The position numbers and the translations under genes are program-made. Below the pieces are notes generated by a model. That model ran no database searches. It was not told the origin of the DNA and saw only the letters and a list, made by a program, of their open reading frames with translations. Shown in pieces: positions 34,708 through 42,839 of a stretch of DNA of 64,000 nt. The stretch is taken from contig FZRE01000001.1 in assembly GCA_900199655.1 (NCBI GenBank), positions 248,001 to 312,000 on the forward strand, read 5' to 3'. The stretch comes from Prevotellaceae bacterium KH2P17 (GTDB lineage: Bacteria; Bacteroidota; Bacteroidia; Bacteroidales; Bacteroidaceae). Position 1 is the first letter of the stretch. Each line of letters begins with the position of its first letter.

Positions 34708-35527
34708 AGGCTGCATACCTGTCCAGGCCCCGCCGGATGCAGGGAACGCGGAAGATGACCAGCTCCAGCAGCCCTATTCCTACGATGGCCGTAAGGATGC
34801 CGAGGATAACATCAATCACGTAATGGTGGCCGGTGTACACGGCCGTCCACCATATCCCGATGCAGATAAAGGCAAAAGCAGCCGTCATGCCCTTCGTCCG
34901 CCGGCTTGCAAAAGCATAGATGGTGGTTATTAGCATGTAGGCAGCGTGGAGCGAGGGAACGGCAGCGAACACGTTTGCATTTTCTCCGTAGATTTGATGA
35001 AACACCGGAATGCCGAGCAAACTGTCGAACCTCGCCAGCCCTGCTACGTTGCCCGGGGTGTGCAGAATGGGCTCAAAACCGTAGCTCATGGCGTACCAGG
35101 GCGGGGCTGCGGGATGGATGTAATAGCCGCAGAAGCCTACAAGATTAACGAAAAGGAAAGCTATCGTGAAGCGGAGAAACCACCTGTACTGCCGCTTGAA
35201 GTACAGATAGAAGCTGAAAAACAGCGGCACCGGAACCCAACACAGATAGAAGAGACCCGCCAGAACATCGGCCGCAGCGGCGTGGTGGATGGCAAAATAC
35301 TCGCTCGGAATGAGCCTGCCGCCCGCCGTGCTGATGCCGAAGAGGGCCTTCTCGGCATCGTACAGCCCCTTGACGTCAATGGAGTTGAACTCGTAGTTGG
35401 GCCAAAGCCGCATCCAGTCGTAGGTACATGCGAAGACCACCCACGGCAGAAAAGCCGCCGCAAACTTCCTTGTGGGCTTGGCAACAACCAAGATCACGTA
35501 CAAAAGAACAATGTAAACGCTGTACAT
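34676..35527 (-). CDS. PAP2-superfamily membrane enzyme, AUR1/inositol-phosphorylceramide synthase-like
   Basis: 283 residues from the ATG at 35527. About six transmembrane helices. The lipid phosphatase/transferase motifs are of the AUR1 kind: VPSLHAAY (C2) and YTGHHYVIDVILG (C3, with catalytic His and Asp). In fungi and in Bacteroides such enzymes move phosphoinositol from phosphatidylinositol to ceramide. It is the last gene of a - strand operon with a CDP-alcohol phosphotransferase, a GtrA-like protein and PgpA, a set that I recall as the inositol-lipid cluster of Bacteroides thetaiotaomicron. Substrate is inferred from that resemblance. Confidence 0.85.
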   Translation of the reverse strand: MYSVYIVLLYVILVVAKPTRKFAAAFLPWVVFACTYDWMRLWPNYEFNSIDVKGLYDAEKALFGISTAGGRLIPSEYFAIHHAAAADVLAGLFYLCWVPVPLFFSFYLYFKRQYRWFLRFTIAFLFVNLVGFCGYYIHPAAPPWYAMSYGFEPILHTPGNVAGLARFDSLLGIPVFHQIYGENANVFAAVPSLHAAYMLITTIYAFASRRTKGMTAAFAFICIGIWWTAVYTGHHYVIDVILGILTAIVGIGLLELVIFRVPCIRRGLDRYAAFIAATPEGSK

Positions 35528-35538
35528 CTGCCCCTGTC

Positions 35539-36189
35539 TTACTCCCTGCCTTTTAGTTCCCGATAACAGTGAGCCACTCTCCAGAAAGCTGTGATGTTGG
35601 CCAGCACGGCTATTACCATCATGCCGCCGGCCAGCCACCACAGGTTGGCGGTGCAGCCGCTGACGATGGCCACCACGGCCAGAACCACCACCCGCTCGGG
35701 GCGCTGCATCAGTCCCACCTTGCAGTCTATGTCCAGTCCCTCGGCTCTTGCGCGCACATAGCTCACCATGATGGAGCCAACCATCGCCGCAAAGCTCGTT
35801 ACCCCCATCCAGAACCAGTTGTTTTCGAGGAATACGAGGGTAACACCAAAGAGCGTGATGAGCTCGCTGTAGCGGTCGAGAGTAGAGTCCCAGAGCGCTC
35901 CGAAGGCAGAAGACATGTTGCCCAGGCGTGCCAATCGGCCGTCCATCATGTCGAACAGTCCGGCAAAGAGGATGATGGCTCCTCCCCAGCCTATAACAGC
36001 GTACGCACTGTCAGCCTGCCCGTCCTTCATCAGCAGGGCTCCCCAGACAAAGAAAGCCGTAGCCACGATGTTGCCGATAAAGCCCAGCGTGGTAACGAGG
36101 TTAGGCGTAAAACCAATCTTTATCATCCCTCTGATGAGCGGATTGATGATGACATATATCACTTTCTGTAAGTAATCTCTGTAATTCAT
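35539..36189 (-). CDS. CDP-alcohol phosphatidyltransferase (phosphatidylinositol-phosphate synthase-like)
   Basis: 216 residues with a complete signature: DMMDGRLARLGNMSSAFGAL followed by WDSTLD, all four aspartates present. About six transmembrane helices. The family condenses CDP-diacylglycerol with an alcohol or alcohol phosphate in the inner membrane. The first residues NYRDYLQKVIYVIINPLIRG and the neighbours (PgpA-like phosphatase, AUR1-like transferase) favour inositol phosphate as acceptor. Its ATG overlaps the GtrA stop by 4 bp, and the AUR1-like gene starts 11 bp downstream. Confidence 0.85.
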   Translation of the reverse strand: MNYRDYLQKVIYVIINPLIRGMIKIGFTPNLVTTLGFIGNIVATAFFVWGALLMKDGQADSAYAVIGWGGAIILFAGLFDMMDGRLARLGNMSSAFGALWDSTLDRYSELITLFGVTLVFLENNWFWMGVTSFAAMVGSIMVSYVRARAEGLDIDCKVGLMQRPERVVVLAVVAIVSGCTANLWWLAGGMMVIAVLANITAFWRVAHCYRELKGRE

Positions 36190-36620
36190 ATATCGTTCTT
36201 GATTTTAATTTCATCCCTTTTCCGGTGGCTCCTGAATACAAAGAGCCGCTGCATCTGGTAATTCCAGAGCACTGCTACTATGATGGAGACGGCTGCCTTG
36301 ATGATGATGAAGCTGATACCCGTAAGTTCAGTGAAGAAGTAAGTGCCGTAGGTGTTGAGTGCTATGCTTACTGTCCACACCAGGAAGTACTTGAGCGCCA
36401 CGTTGCTCTTCTTCTGCGACTGCGACCGGAACACCCAGCGGTAGTTGATGCAGCAGTTGACGATGCCGCCCGACAAGGCTCCCAGGAACGAGGCCAGGGC
36501 ATACCACACGCCGCATACCTGCGCCAGCAGGATGGTGATGCCGAAGTCTGCGGCCGATGCTATGCTCGCCGAAGTCTCCGCCTTGCCAAAAGTCCAGATG
36601 GCGTTCCTTATGTTACCCAT
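36186..36620 (-). CDS. GtrA-family membrane protein
   Basis: 144 residues from the ATG at 36620; the longer open frame upstream is an overlap with pgpA in another frame. Four transmembrane helices with the GtrA pattern (ASAADFGITILLAQVCG, NCCINYRWVFRSQ, LNTYGTYFFTELTG, LWNYQMQRLFVFR). GtrA proteins are thought to help flip polyprenyl-linked sugars. Here it is embedded in a phospholipid operon, overlapping both neighbours, so it may act on the lipid product instead. Confidence 0.85.
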   Translation of the reverse strand: MGNIRNAIWTFGKAETSASIASAADFGITILLAQVCGVWYALASFLGALSGGIVNCCINYRWVFRSQSQKKSNVALKYFLVWTVSIALNTYGTYFFTELTGISFIIIKAAVSIIVAVLWNYQMQRLFVFRSHRKRDEIKIKNDI

Positions 36621-37078
36621 TGCGTCAGCAGTATAACAACCAGCGAGTAGAGGCCGGCCAGAATGTCGTCGGCCATTACCCAGAAAGCCCCCACGCGCCT
36701 GTCGAGGGCGCGGATGCCCAGAGGTTTGGCGATGTCGAAGAAGCGGAAGAGCACAAAAGCCCACAGAGCGAGCGGCCAGCTCAAGGCCGGCACGGCCAGC
36801 AGAGGTATCCACACGCCCACCATCTCGTCTACTACCACCCGCTTGGGGTCGTTGCCCCAGGCCGGCATCAGCCGTGCCGTAGCCCACGTTCCGGCTGCGC
36901 CGAAGACGATGCAGAGCCCCAGCGTGAGGAGAGCGAGTGCCCAGCCTTGCACGAAACAGCCCGCCGCCAGCCATACGAGGGTGGCAAGCAGTGCGCCCGC
37001 AGTTCCCGGTCCCCAAGGCCAGAAGCCACTGCCAAAGCCCGTTCCGATGAGAATCGCAAAAAACGATGGTCGTGTCAT
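36608..37078 (-). CDS. pgpA: Phosphatidylglycerophosphatase A-family protein, candidate phosphatidylinositol-phosphate phosphatase
   Basis: 156 residues from the ATG at 37078; an ATG four codons earlier lies inside the -7 box and is rejected. PgpA motifs are present: GTGFGSGFWPWGPGTAGALL near the N-terminus, DPKRVVVDEMVGVW (DExxG type metal site) and RFFDIAKPLGIRALDR. The enzyme removes the terminal phosphate from phosphatidyl-alcohol phosphates. In an inositol-lipid operon the likely substrate is phosphatidylinositol phosphate, but ordinary phosphatidylglycerophosphate is equally compatible with sequence alone. Confidence 0.87.
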   Translation of the reverse strand: MTRPSFFAILIGTGFGSGFWPWGPGTAGALLATLVWLAAGCFVQGWALALLTLGLCIVFGAAGTWATARLMPAWGNDPKRVVVDEMVGVWIPLLAVPALSWPLALWAFVLFRFFDIAKPLGIRALDRRVGAFWVMADDILAGLYSLVVILLTQWVT

Positions 37079-37087
37079 ACGAATGTG

Positions 37088-37095
37088 CAAAGGTA
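37088..37095 (-). promoter_or_regulatory. -7 box for the pgpA-GtrA-CDP-AP-PAP2 operon
   Basis: CAAAGGTA on the + strand reads TACCTTTG on the - strand. It ends 9 bp before the ATG at 37078, so the mRNA is nearly leaderless. Confidence 0.7.
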
Positions 37096-37188
37096 CTGAA
37101 AATATTCAAGATACGCACACCGAGACGGGAAAAATTCCGAAATTGCGCTTTTTACGCATCCCTCTCAGGGGCTTGAAGACCATGAGCA

Positions 37189-37260
37189 GGAACTTTCGAC
37201 ACTTGTCGCACGATCGTGCGACACCTGTCAAACAATCATGCGACAAGTGTCGAAAGTTCC
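37189..37260. repeat. Interspersed palindromic repeat, copy 4 of 7
   Basis: Arms GGAACTTTCGACACTTGTCG(CA) and complement, with a perfect inner palindrome TGTCGCACGATCGTGCGACA at 37205-37224. It lies between divergent promoters of pgpA and the DUF5686 gene. Confidence 0.9.
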
Positions 37261-37399
37261 CGAAGCATACCTTCATGCACCCCCGACGCCTGCGGCAAGG
37301 AGCCCGGCCGACTGCTCCGCGGAGTGCCTTCCGGCCCCTTTTCTTGCTTCGTAAACACTTAAAAAGCGCAAAAAGTTTTCTTGTGTCGCAACAAATGCT

Positions 37400-37407
37400 T
37401 AACTTTG
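37400..37407 (+). promoter_or_regulatory. -7 box for the DUF5686 gene
   Basis: TAACTTTG fits TAnnTTTG, 48 bp before the ATG at 37456. Confidence 0.6.
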
Positions 37408-37455
37408 CAGATTATTTAGGATAATGTAGTTTTTCTGATTAGTCACGGATAGAAG

Positions 37456-40002
37456 ATGAAGAAATATATATTGGCGTTACTGGTGTGCATCATCACGTCC
37501 CTGGGTGCAGCCGCTCAGGACAAGATTACCGGCCAGGTAGTTGATGCCGACGATGATTACGCCATCCCTTATGCCAGCGTTTCGTACAAAGGACACCAAG
37601 TAGCAGTGTCGTGTGACGGTGAAGGCCGCTTTGCCATCGACCGTCACGACGGCTGGGTTCTCACGTTCAGTTCCGTGGGATATGCGTCACAGGTGCAGAC
37701 CGTAACGCCCGGCACCAAGACCGTCAAGATAGCTCTCAAGAGCTCGACCAACAAGTTACAGGAGGTTGTCATCAAGTCGCGCCGCGGCCGCTACACGCGT
37801 AAGAACAACCCGGCAGTGGATCTCATGCGCCGTGTGATAGCCGCCAAGAAGCGCACTCACCTGGAGAACCACGACTACTATCAGTACAACAAATATCAGA
37901 AGCTGACCTTCGGCGTCAACGACATCCAGCCCACGGACCTCGAGGAGGGCATTTTCAAGCGCTCGCCCTGGCTGGTAGACTATGTTGAAATGTCGCAGTA
38001 CAACAACAAACTCATTCTGCCGCTCTCGGTGAACGAAACCGTGAGCCAGCACATCTACCGCAAGGAACCCCGCACGGAGAAAGACATTATCAAGGGAGAG
38101 CAGAGCGACGGGCTGAACAACGTTATCCAAACGGGCGAAATACTCAATACAGTTTTGAAGGATGTGTTTACCGACGTGGATATTTACGACGACCACATCC
38201 GCCTGCTCCAGTATCCTTTCACCTCGCCGATTGGCGAGACAGCCATCTCGTTCTACCGCTATTACATCGAAGATACGGTCTACGTAGACCGCGATTTGTG
38301 CTATCACTTGCAGTTCCTGCCCAACAATCAGCAGGATTTCGGCTTCCGTGGAGACCTCTATGTGCTGGCAGACTCGTCGCTGCACGTAAAGCGCTGCGAC
38401 ATGATAATACCCAAGAAGAGCGACGTGAACTTTGTGGAGAACATGAAGATACAGCAGGTTTTCAGCAAACTTCCTAACGGGGAATGGGCGCTTACGACCG
38501 ATGACATGATGGCGGAACTTAAACTCAACAAGTATCTTGCTAAGGCTATCTGCATCCGGACGACACGACTGAGCGACTATGCGTTCGACGAATTGCCCAA
38601 AAACCTGTTCAAGGGAAAGGCCAAGACACGGCGGGAGGTCGACGCGATGGACCGCGACGAGGCCTTCTGGAACCAGTACCGGGCGGTGGAACTCACCAAG
38701 TCGGAGTCGTCCATGGATGCCTTCATCCACCGCATGGAGCAGTCCAAGAACTACAAGTGGCTGCTGGCAGGCGTCAAGGCGCTGGTAGAAAACTACGTTG
38801 AAACATCGGGAACGAAGGAGAACAACAAGTTCGATATCGGCCCCATCAATACCATCGTCTCCTCTAACTTTGTGGACGGGCTGCGTCTCAGGATGAGTGG
38901 AAGGACCACGGCAAGGCTGAATCCGCACCTTTTCTGGACGGGTTTCTACGCTTATGGCACCAAGAGCAGGCGCCATTATTACGGCTCCGAGCTCACTTAC
39001 AGCTTCAACCGGAAGAAGAATGCGTGGTTTGAATTCCCCCAGCAGAGCATCACCTTCGAGTCAAGTTACGATGTCATGTCGCCTGCGGACAAGTTTCTGC
39101 TGCACAACAAGGATAATGCCTTCATGGCATTCCGTACGCAGAAAGTGGAGCAGATGTACCTTTACAACCGCCAGCACCTGCGCTTCAACTTCGAGACTCT
39201 GTGGGGATTGAGCTTCAACGGAGGCATTAAAGCCGAGAGCGACCAGCCTATGGGCGACCTTGTTTTCAGCAAGCTGGCCGACGGCTCCTTAGTTCACAAG
39301 ATACGAACGACCGAAGTTTCGCTCGGCATTAAGTACAGTCCGGGCCAGACCTTTGTAAACACAAAACAGCAGCGCCTGCCCATCAACCTGGATTCTCCGG
39401 AGTTCACGCTTACCCACACCATGGGACTGAAGCACTTCCTCGGCGGACAATACAAGCTCAACTACACCCAGCTGAACATCTACAAGCGCTGGTGGCTGGG
39501 CAGCTGGGGCTACGTTGACACCCATCTCGACGGCGGGGCACAGTGGAACAAGGTGCCTTTCCCGCTGCTCATCATGCCGCCCGTCAACGTAACTTACTTT
39601 GAGTACGAGGGCACCTTCTCACTAATGCGCAACATGGAGTTCCTCAACGACCGCTATGCCTTTTGGTCCATAGCGTGGGATATGAATGGAAAGCTGCTCA
39701 ACCGGATACCGCTCATCAAGCATCTTAAGTGGCGTGAGTACGTTGCCTTCAAAGGTATGTTCGGCCAGCTCACCGACAAGAACAACCCGTTCCTGGCCTC
39801 CAATGCCGCCGACCCGTTGCTTTTCAGCTTCCCGGCAGACTCATACGTCATGGATTCCAAGAAGCCTTACATGGAGATAGTGGCAGGAGTACACAACATC
39901 TTCAAGTTCTTCGGCGTCGATTTTATCCACCGTTTCAACTACAACGAGCACCCGGGAACAAAGAAGAACGGCGTGAGGTTCAGCTTTGCCCTGAGCTTCT
40001 AA
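37456..40002 (+). CDS. DUF5686 outer membrane protein with carboxypeptidase-regulatory-like domain
   Basis: 848 residues. A signal peptide (ILALLVCIITSLGAAAQ) leads into a CarboxypepD_reg-like (CNA-B-like) domain at about residues 25-100 (KITGQVVDADDDYAIPYASV), as in many TonB-dependent proteins, but no plug domain follows. Instead the DUF5686 region runs to the end, with many amphipathic strands and a final Phe (FSFALSF), so a C-terminal outer membrane barrel is likely. Function unknown. Its stop overlaps the convergent DUF190 gene. Confidence 0.88.
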   Translation: MKKYILALLVCIITSLGAAAQDKITGQVVDADDDYAIPYASVSYKGHQVAVSCDGEGRFAIDRHDGWVLTFSSVGYASQVQTVTPGTKTVKIALKSSTNKLQEVVIKSRRGRYTRKNNPAVDLMRRVIAAKKRTHLENHDYYQYNKYQKLTFGVNDIQPTDLEEGIFKRSPWLVDYVEMSQYNNKLILPLSVNETVSQHIYRKEPRTEKDIIKGEQSDGLNNVIQTGEILNTVLKDVFTDVDIYDDHIRLLQYPFTSPIGETAISFYRYYIEDTVYVDRDLCYHLQFLPNNQQDFGFRGDLYVLADSSLHVKRCDMIIPKKSDVNFVENMKIQQVFSKLPNGEWALTTDDMMAELKLNKYLAKAICIRTTRLSDYAFDELPKNLFKGKAKTRREVDAMDRDEAFWNQYRAVELTKSESSMDAFIHRMEQSKNYKWLLAGVKALVENYVETSGTKENNKFDIGPINTIVSSNFVDGLRLRMSGRTTARLNPHLFWTGFYAYGTKSRRHYYGSELTYSFNRKKNAWFEFPQQSITFESSYDVMSPADKFLLHNKDNAFMAFRTQKVEQMYLYNRQHLRFNFETLWGLSFNGGIKAESDQPMGDLVFSKLADGSLVHKIRTTEVSLGIKYSPGQTFVNTKQQRLPINLDSPEFTLTHTMGLKHFLGGQYKLNYTQLNIYKRWWLGSWGYVDTHLDGGAQWNKVPFPLLIMPPVNVTYFEYEGTFSLMRNMEFLNDRYAFWSIAWDMNGKLLNRIPLIKHLKWREYVAFKGMFGQLTDKNNPFLASNAADPLLFSFPADSYVMDSKKPYMEIVAGVHNIFKFFGVDFIHRFNYNEHPGTKKNGVRFSFALSF

Positions 40003-40355
40003 TCGCGGTTTTGGCCGTGCTTGATGTAGAGGATATCTACATCCTGCATCGTGACCAGGCACCCCTTGGGCTGCTCCTGCAGGATGGGGGCGACGGTAGC
40101 CATGAAGTCCTGCACGGCTGCCTGGCTGTCTATGATTTCTATAGTCACCGGAACTTTCTCCGCGTTGGCCCAGGAATCGAGGGGCAACAGGTCGGAGCTG
40201 GTGCCGTAACCCATCACTCCCTTGTAAATGGTGGTGCCGGCCATGCCCAGTTCGCGGGCCGTGCGCACCAGTACCTGGTACAGAGGCTCGTTGCGATAGG
40301 CATCGGTATTGCTGACGTATATTCTGAGTTTCTTCGCTTTTTCGTTTCTTTCCAT
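39999..40355 (-). CDS. DUF190 (PII-like) protein
   Basis: 118 residues. The pattern KLRIYVSNTDAYRNEPLYQV with YKGVMGYGTSSDL and VTIEIIDSQAAVQDFM matches DUF190, a small ferredoxin-like fold related to PII signalling proteins. DUF190 genes are usually next to crcB fluoride-channel genes; none is present here. It is divergent from the thioesterase gene. Confidence 0.85.
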   Translation of the reverse strand: MERNEKAKKLRIYVSNTDAYRNEPLYQVLVRTARELGMAGTTIYKGVMGYGTSSDLLPLDSWANAEKVPVTIEIIDSQAAVQDFMATVAPILQEQPKGCLVTMQDVDILYIKHGQNRD

Positions 40356-40381
40356 GGCTCTTTTGGTATTTGTTAGTTGTG

Positions 40382-40389
40382 CAAATATA
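40382..40389 (-). promoter_or_regulatory. -7 box for the DUF190 gene
   Basis: CAAATATA on the + strand reads TATATTTG on the - strand, 27 bp upstream of the ATG at 40355. Confidence 0.6.
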
Positions 40390-40434
40390 ATAAAATAATG
40401 AGCTCGAAAGCATCAGATTACGAATTTATTTATA

Positions 40435-40442
40435 TATTTTTG
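40435..40442 (+). promoter_or_regulatory. -7 box for the thioesterase-LuxR pair
   Basis: TATTTTTG fits TAnnTTTG. The transcript would have an 80-nt GC-rich leader before the ATG at 40527. Confidence 0.5.
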
Positions 40443-40526
40443 CACAAACCACAGGTGCATCCTGCCTTCCGCGGTGGCAGAAATACCGCTCGTGGAGGCC
40501 TGTACCCGGTGCTAAAATTGCTGCTT

Positions 40527-41009
40527 ATGAGAAAGATAAAGAACCCCTGGCTACATCAAGAAGGATACGACTGCTTTGGCTGCAGCCCCGACAATCCCAT
40601 CGGACTGCACATGGAATTCTACGAAGACGGCGACCAGATAATCTCCTACTGGCGGCCGCAAGAACACTTGCAGAGCTGGGTCGGCGTGATGCACGGCGGC
40701 ATTCTGGCCACGCTGGCTGACGAAACGGCCGGCTGGGTCATAACCCGCAAGCTGCAGACTACCGGACTCACCACCCACCTCGACCTGCGTTACCATCACC
40801 CCGTGCGCGTAACGGACGACTTGACCATACGCGCCTGCATACGGGAGCAGAAACGCAGCATGGTGTTTATCGACGTGCAGATAGAGAATGCCGATGGAAC
40901 AGTGTGCGTAGAGGGCACCGCCACCTATTATGCCTGCAGCCGGGAGCAGGCCCAGGAGATGGGATTTACGCACTGCGAGCTGGAAGACGAGCAGCTGTTA
41001 CCGATGTAG
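40527..41009 (+). CDS. PaaI-family hotdog thioesterase
   Basis: 160 residues from the ATG at 40527; the open frame extends upstream across the promoter but without family character. The hotdog signature VMHGGILATLADETAGWVI includes the HGG and the catalytic Asp/Glu position, and FGCSPDNPIGLHMEF at the N-terminus is common in this subgroup. These cytoplasmic enzymes hydrolyse acyl-CoA or aryl-CoA thioesters; the substrate is not predictable. The LuxR-type regulator starts 17 bp downstream. Confidence 0.87.
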   Translation: MRKIKNPWLHQEGYDCFGCSPDNPIGLHMEFYEDGDQIISYWRPQEHLQSWVGVMHGGILATLADETAGWVITRKLQTTGLTTHLDLRYHHPVRVTDDLTIRACIREQKRSMVFIDVQIENADGTVCVEGTATYYACSREQAQEMGFTHCELEDEQLLPM

Positions 41010-41026
41010 AAACCTTACGCCAGCAC

Positions 41027-41665
41027 ATGAACATACTGATTGCCGACAATCAAGGCATCACCCGCGCAGGGCTGATGTACCTCTGCGAACGCATGACCGG
41101 GGTGGAATACAAGTACGTTCCGGACAAGGCCGAACTGCTGCTACAGCTCGTGCAGCACCCCGGGAGCGTGGTTGTTGTGGACTACACGCTCTTCGACATC
41201 AACGATGCAGCCGAGCTGCTCATCCTCAACCAGCGCTTTCCGCAGGTGGAGTGGATGCTCTTCAGCGAGGACCTGAGCGTGGACTTCGTAAGGTTCCTGC
41301 TTGCCAGCAGCCAGCATTTCAGCGTGCTGCTCAAGGAGTCGCCCCTCTCGGAGATAAAAGAAGGGCTGGCCTACGCCGTCAGCGGGCGGCGCTTTATCTG
41401 CCAACGCATGATGGAGATGCTGCTCCATCCCGAGCCCGTAAGGGACGAAAAGGTAAACTTAACCAAGACAGAAACCGAGATACTGAAGGACATCGCCCTC
41501 GGCATGACTACCAGGGAGATAGCCGAGAAGCGCTTTTCCAGCTTCCACACCGTGAACACCCACCGCAAGAACATTTTCCGTAAGTTAGGCGTCAACAACG
41601 TGCACGAGGCCACGAAGTATGCCCTCCGCGCCGGACTTGTTGACTCGGCCGACTATTACATCTGA
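41027..41665 (+). CDS. LuxR-family DNA-binding response regulator
   Basis: 212 residues from the ATG at 41027. A receiver-like domain has the acidic pair near ADNQ (Asp7), a phospho-acceptor candidate Asp52 in VVVVDYTLFD, and Lys in LLKESPLSE. A LuxR HTH follows (LTKTETEILKDIALGMTTRE, then SSFHTVNTHRKNIFRKLGV). It has no sensor kinase neighbour and is cotranscribed with the thioesterase gene. The second acidic pocket residue is Asn rather than Asp or Glu, so phosphorylation is uncertain. Confidence 0.87.
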   Translation: MNILIADNQGITRAGLMYLCERMTGVEYKYVPDKAELLLQLVQHPGSVVVVDYTLFDINDAAELLILNQRFPQVEWMLFSEDLSVDFVRFLLASSQHFSVLLKESPLSEIKEGLAYAVSGRRFICQRMMEMLLHPEPVRDEKVNLTKTETEILKDIALGMTTREIAEKRFSSFHTVNTHRKNIFRKLGVNNVHEATKYALRAGLVDSADYYI

Positions 41666-41736
41666 CTTTTCGTACCGTTAAAAGGCGCTCCCAGGGGTGC
41701 CGGAATTACCCTCCGGGGGGCTTGAAGATATGCTCC

Positions 41737-41810
41737 TGGAACTTTTGACAGGTGTCGCACGGTCGTGCGACAAGTGTCGAAAGATTGTGCGACACCTGTC
41801 AAAAGTTCCA
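41737..41810. repeat. Interspersed palindromic repeat, copy 5 of 7
   Basis: Arms TGGAACTTTTGACAGGTGTC(GCAC) at 41737-41760 and exact complement at 41787-41810. A short GGGTGTTGGGTGATG minisatellite stretch follows at about 41817-41833. The gap between the LuxR and MBL genes holds nothing else I can support. Confidence 0.88.
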
Positions 41811-41957
41811 GAAGGTGGGGTGTTGGGTGATGAGTGCAGGCACGCAACACCCCGCATACAACCCCCGAGCTGCGTGCAGAGGCTGCATACGGAGAGACCG
41901 ATGTCCGGTGCCTCGGGCTTCCCTATGGCACGTAATGTTGCCCGGAGCCGGCAGCGG

Positions 41958-42704
41958 CTACTTGAAGGAGCGCAGGCGCACGTCTATGCCCATGCCCTTG
42001 GTGGCTTCAACCATCTGCTCCGTGTCCGTATTACCAAAGTGGTAGGGGTACAGCACCTTGGGTTTAACCATGGCGGCAGCGCGGTGCAGTTGCTCGGGTG
42101 TCATGGTGTAGGGCTGGTTGCAGGGCATGAGGGCGATGTCGATGTCCCGTATCTGCGCCATTTCGGGTATGTCCTCCGTGTCGCCGGCAATGTAGATGCG
42201 CAGCCCGTCGAGCTGGAGGATGAACCCGTTGTCGCGTCCCTTGGGGTGGAACTGCGTATGACCGGGCGTTGTGTTGTAAGCAGCAACGGCGTAGAGCATG
42301 ACGTCCGGCAAGAGTTGCAGTGAGTCGCCGTTGGCCATTACGGTACCGCTGCCCATCATGTCAAAGCACCGCCGGTTGAGTATCAGCTGCGTGTTGTCCT
42401 TGGTAAGGGCCTCGATGGCGGCCTTGTCGAAGTGGTCCTGGTGCTCGTGAGTTACCAAGATGAAGTCGGCCTTGGCCATTTTGGCGTAGTCGGTGGCCGG
42501 AGCAACGGCCTGGCCCACGGGGTCTATCTCGAACACCGTGCCGTTGTAGTTTATCTCCAGGCTGCCATGTTTGATGGGAGTGAGGGTAACGGACTTGCCG
42601 CTACGTGTCTTGAAAGAATCTTTTTCCATATCGTTTTGATTGTTGGCCTGCGTGCATCCCGTTATCAGAGTGACGCACAAGAGCAGTAGAAGTTTCTGTT
42701 TCAT
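41958..42704 (-). CDS. MBL-fold metal-dependent hydrolase lipoprotein
   Basis: 248 residues from the ATG at 42704, giving a lipoprotein signal (LLLLLCVTLITGCTQ). The metallo-beta-lactamase motif is THEHQDHFD (about residues 87-95), with later metal ligands in TPGHTQFHPKG and YIAGDTEDIPE. The fold matches UlaG/YfnR-like proteins (L-ascorbate-6-phosphate lactonase group). Being a lipoprotein it acts outside the cytoplasm. Substrate unknown. Confidence 0.85.
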   Translation of the reverse strand: MKQKLLLLLCVTLITGCTQANNQNDMEKDSFKTRSGKSVTLTPIKHGSLEINYNGTVFEIDPVGQAVAPATDYAKMAKADFILVTHEHQDHFDKAAIEALTKDNTQLILNRRCFDMMGSGTVMANGDSLQLLPDVMLYAVAAYNTTPGHTQFHPKGRDNGFILQLDGLRIYIAGDTEDIPEMAQIRDIDIALMPCNQPYTMTPEQLHRAAAMVKPKVLYPYHFGNTDTEQMVEATKGMGIDVRLRSFK

Positions 42705-42825
42705 GTTGCGATGTGATTGGTTATAGCTGCGTAAAGGAAGCATTTTTTTCTGAATTGTGCAATCGTTTGCCCTCTTAAAATACATTTTTTATACAAATAA
42801 CTGAACCTTTTGCATTTTTTGCCCC

Positions 42826-42833
42826 TAACTTTG
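42826..42833 (+). promoter_or_regulatory. -7 box for the candidate small RNA
   Basis: TAACTTTG fits TAnnTTTG. No protein-coding frame starts downstream before a strong terminator at 43003-43031. Confidence 0.6.
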
Positions 42834-42839
42834 TACCCG

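Noticed and set aside
36621-37118. N-terminal extension of the GtrA-like frame
   Set aside because: It overlaps pgpA entirely, which has clear motifs; the ATG at 36620 gives a normal GtrA length.
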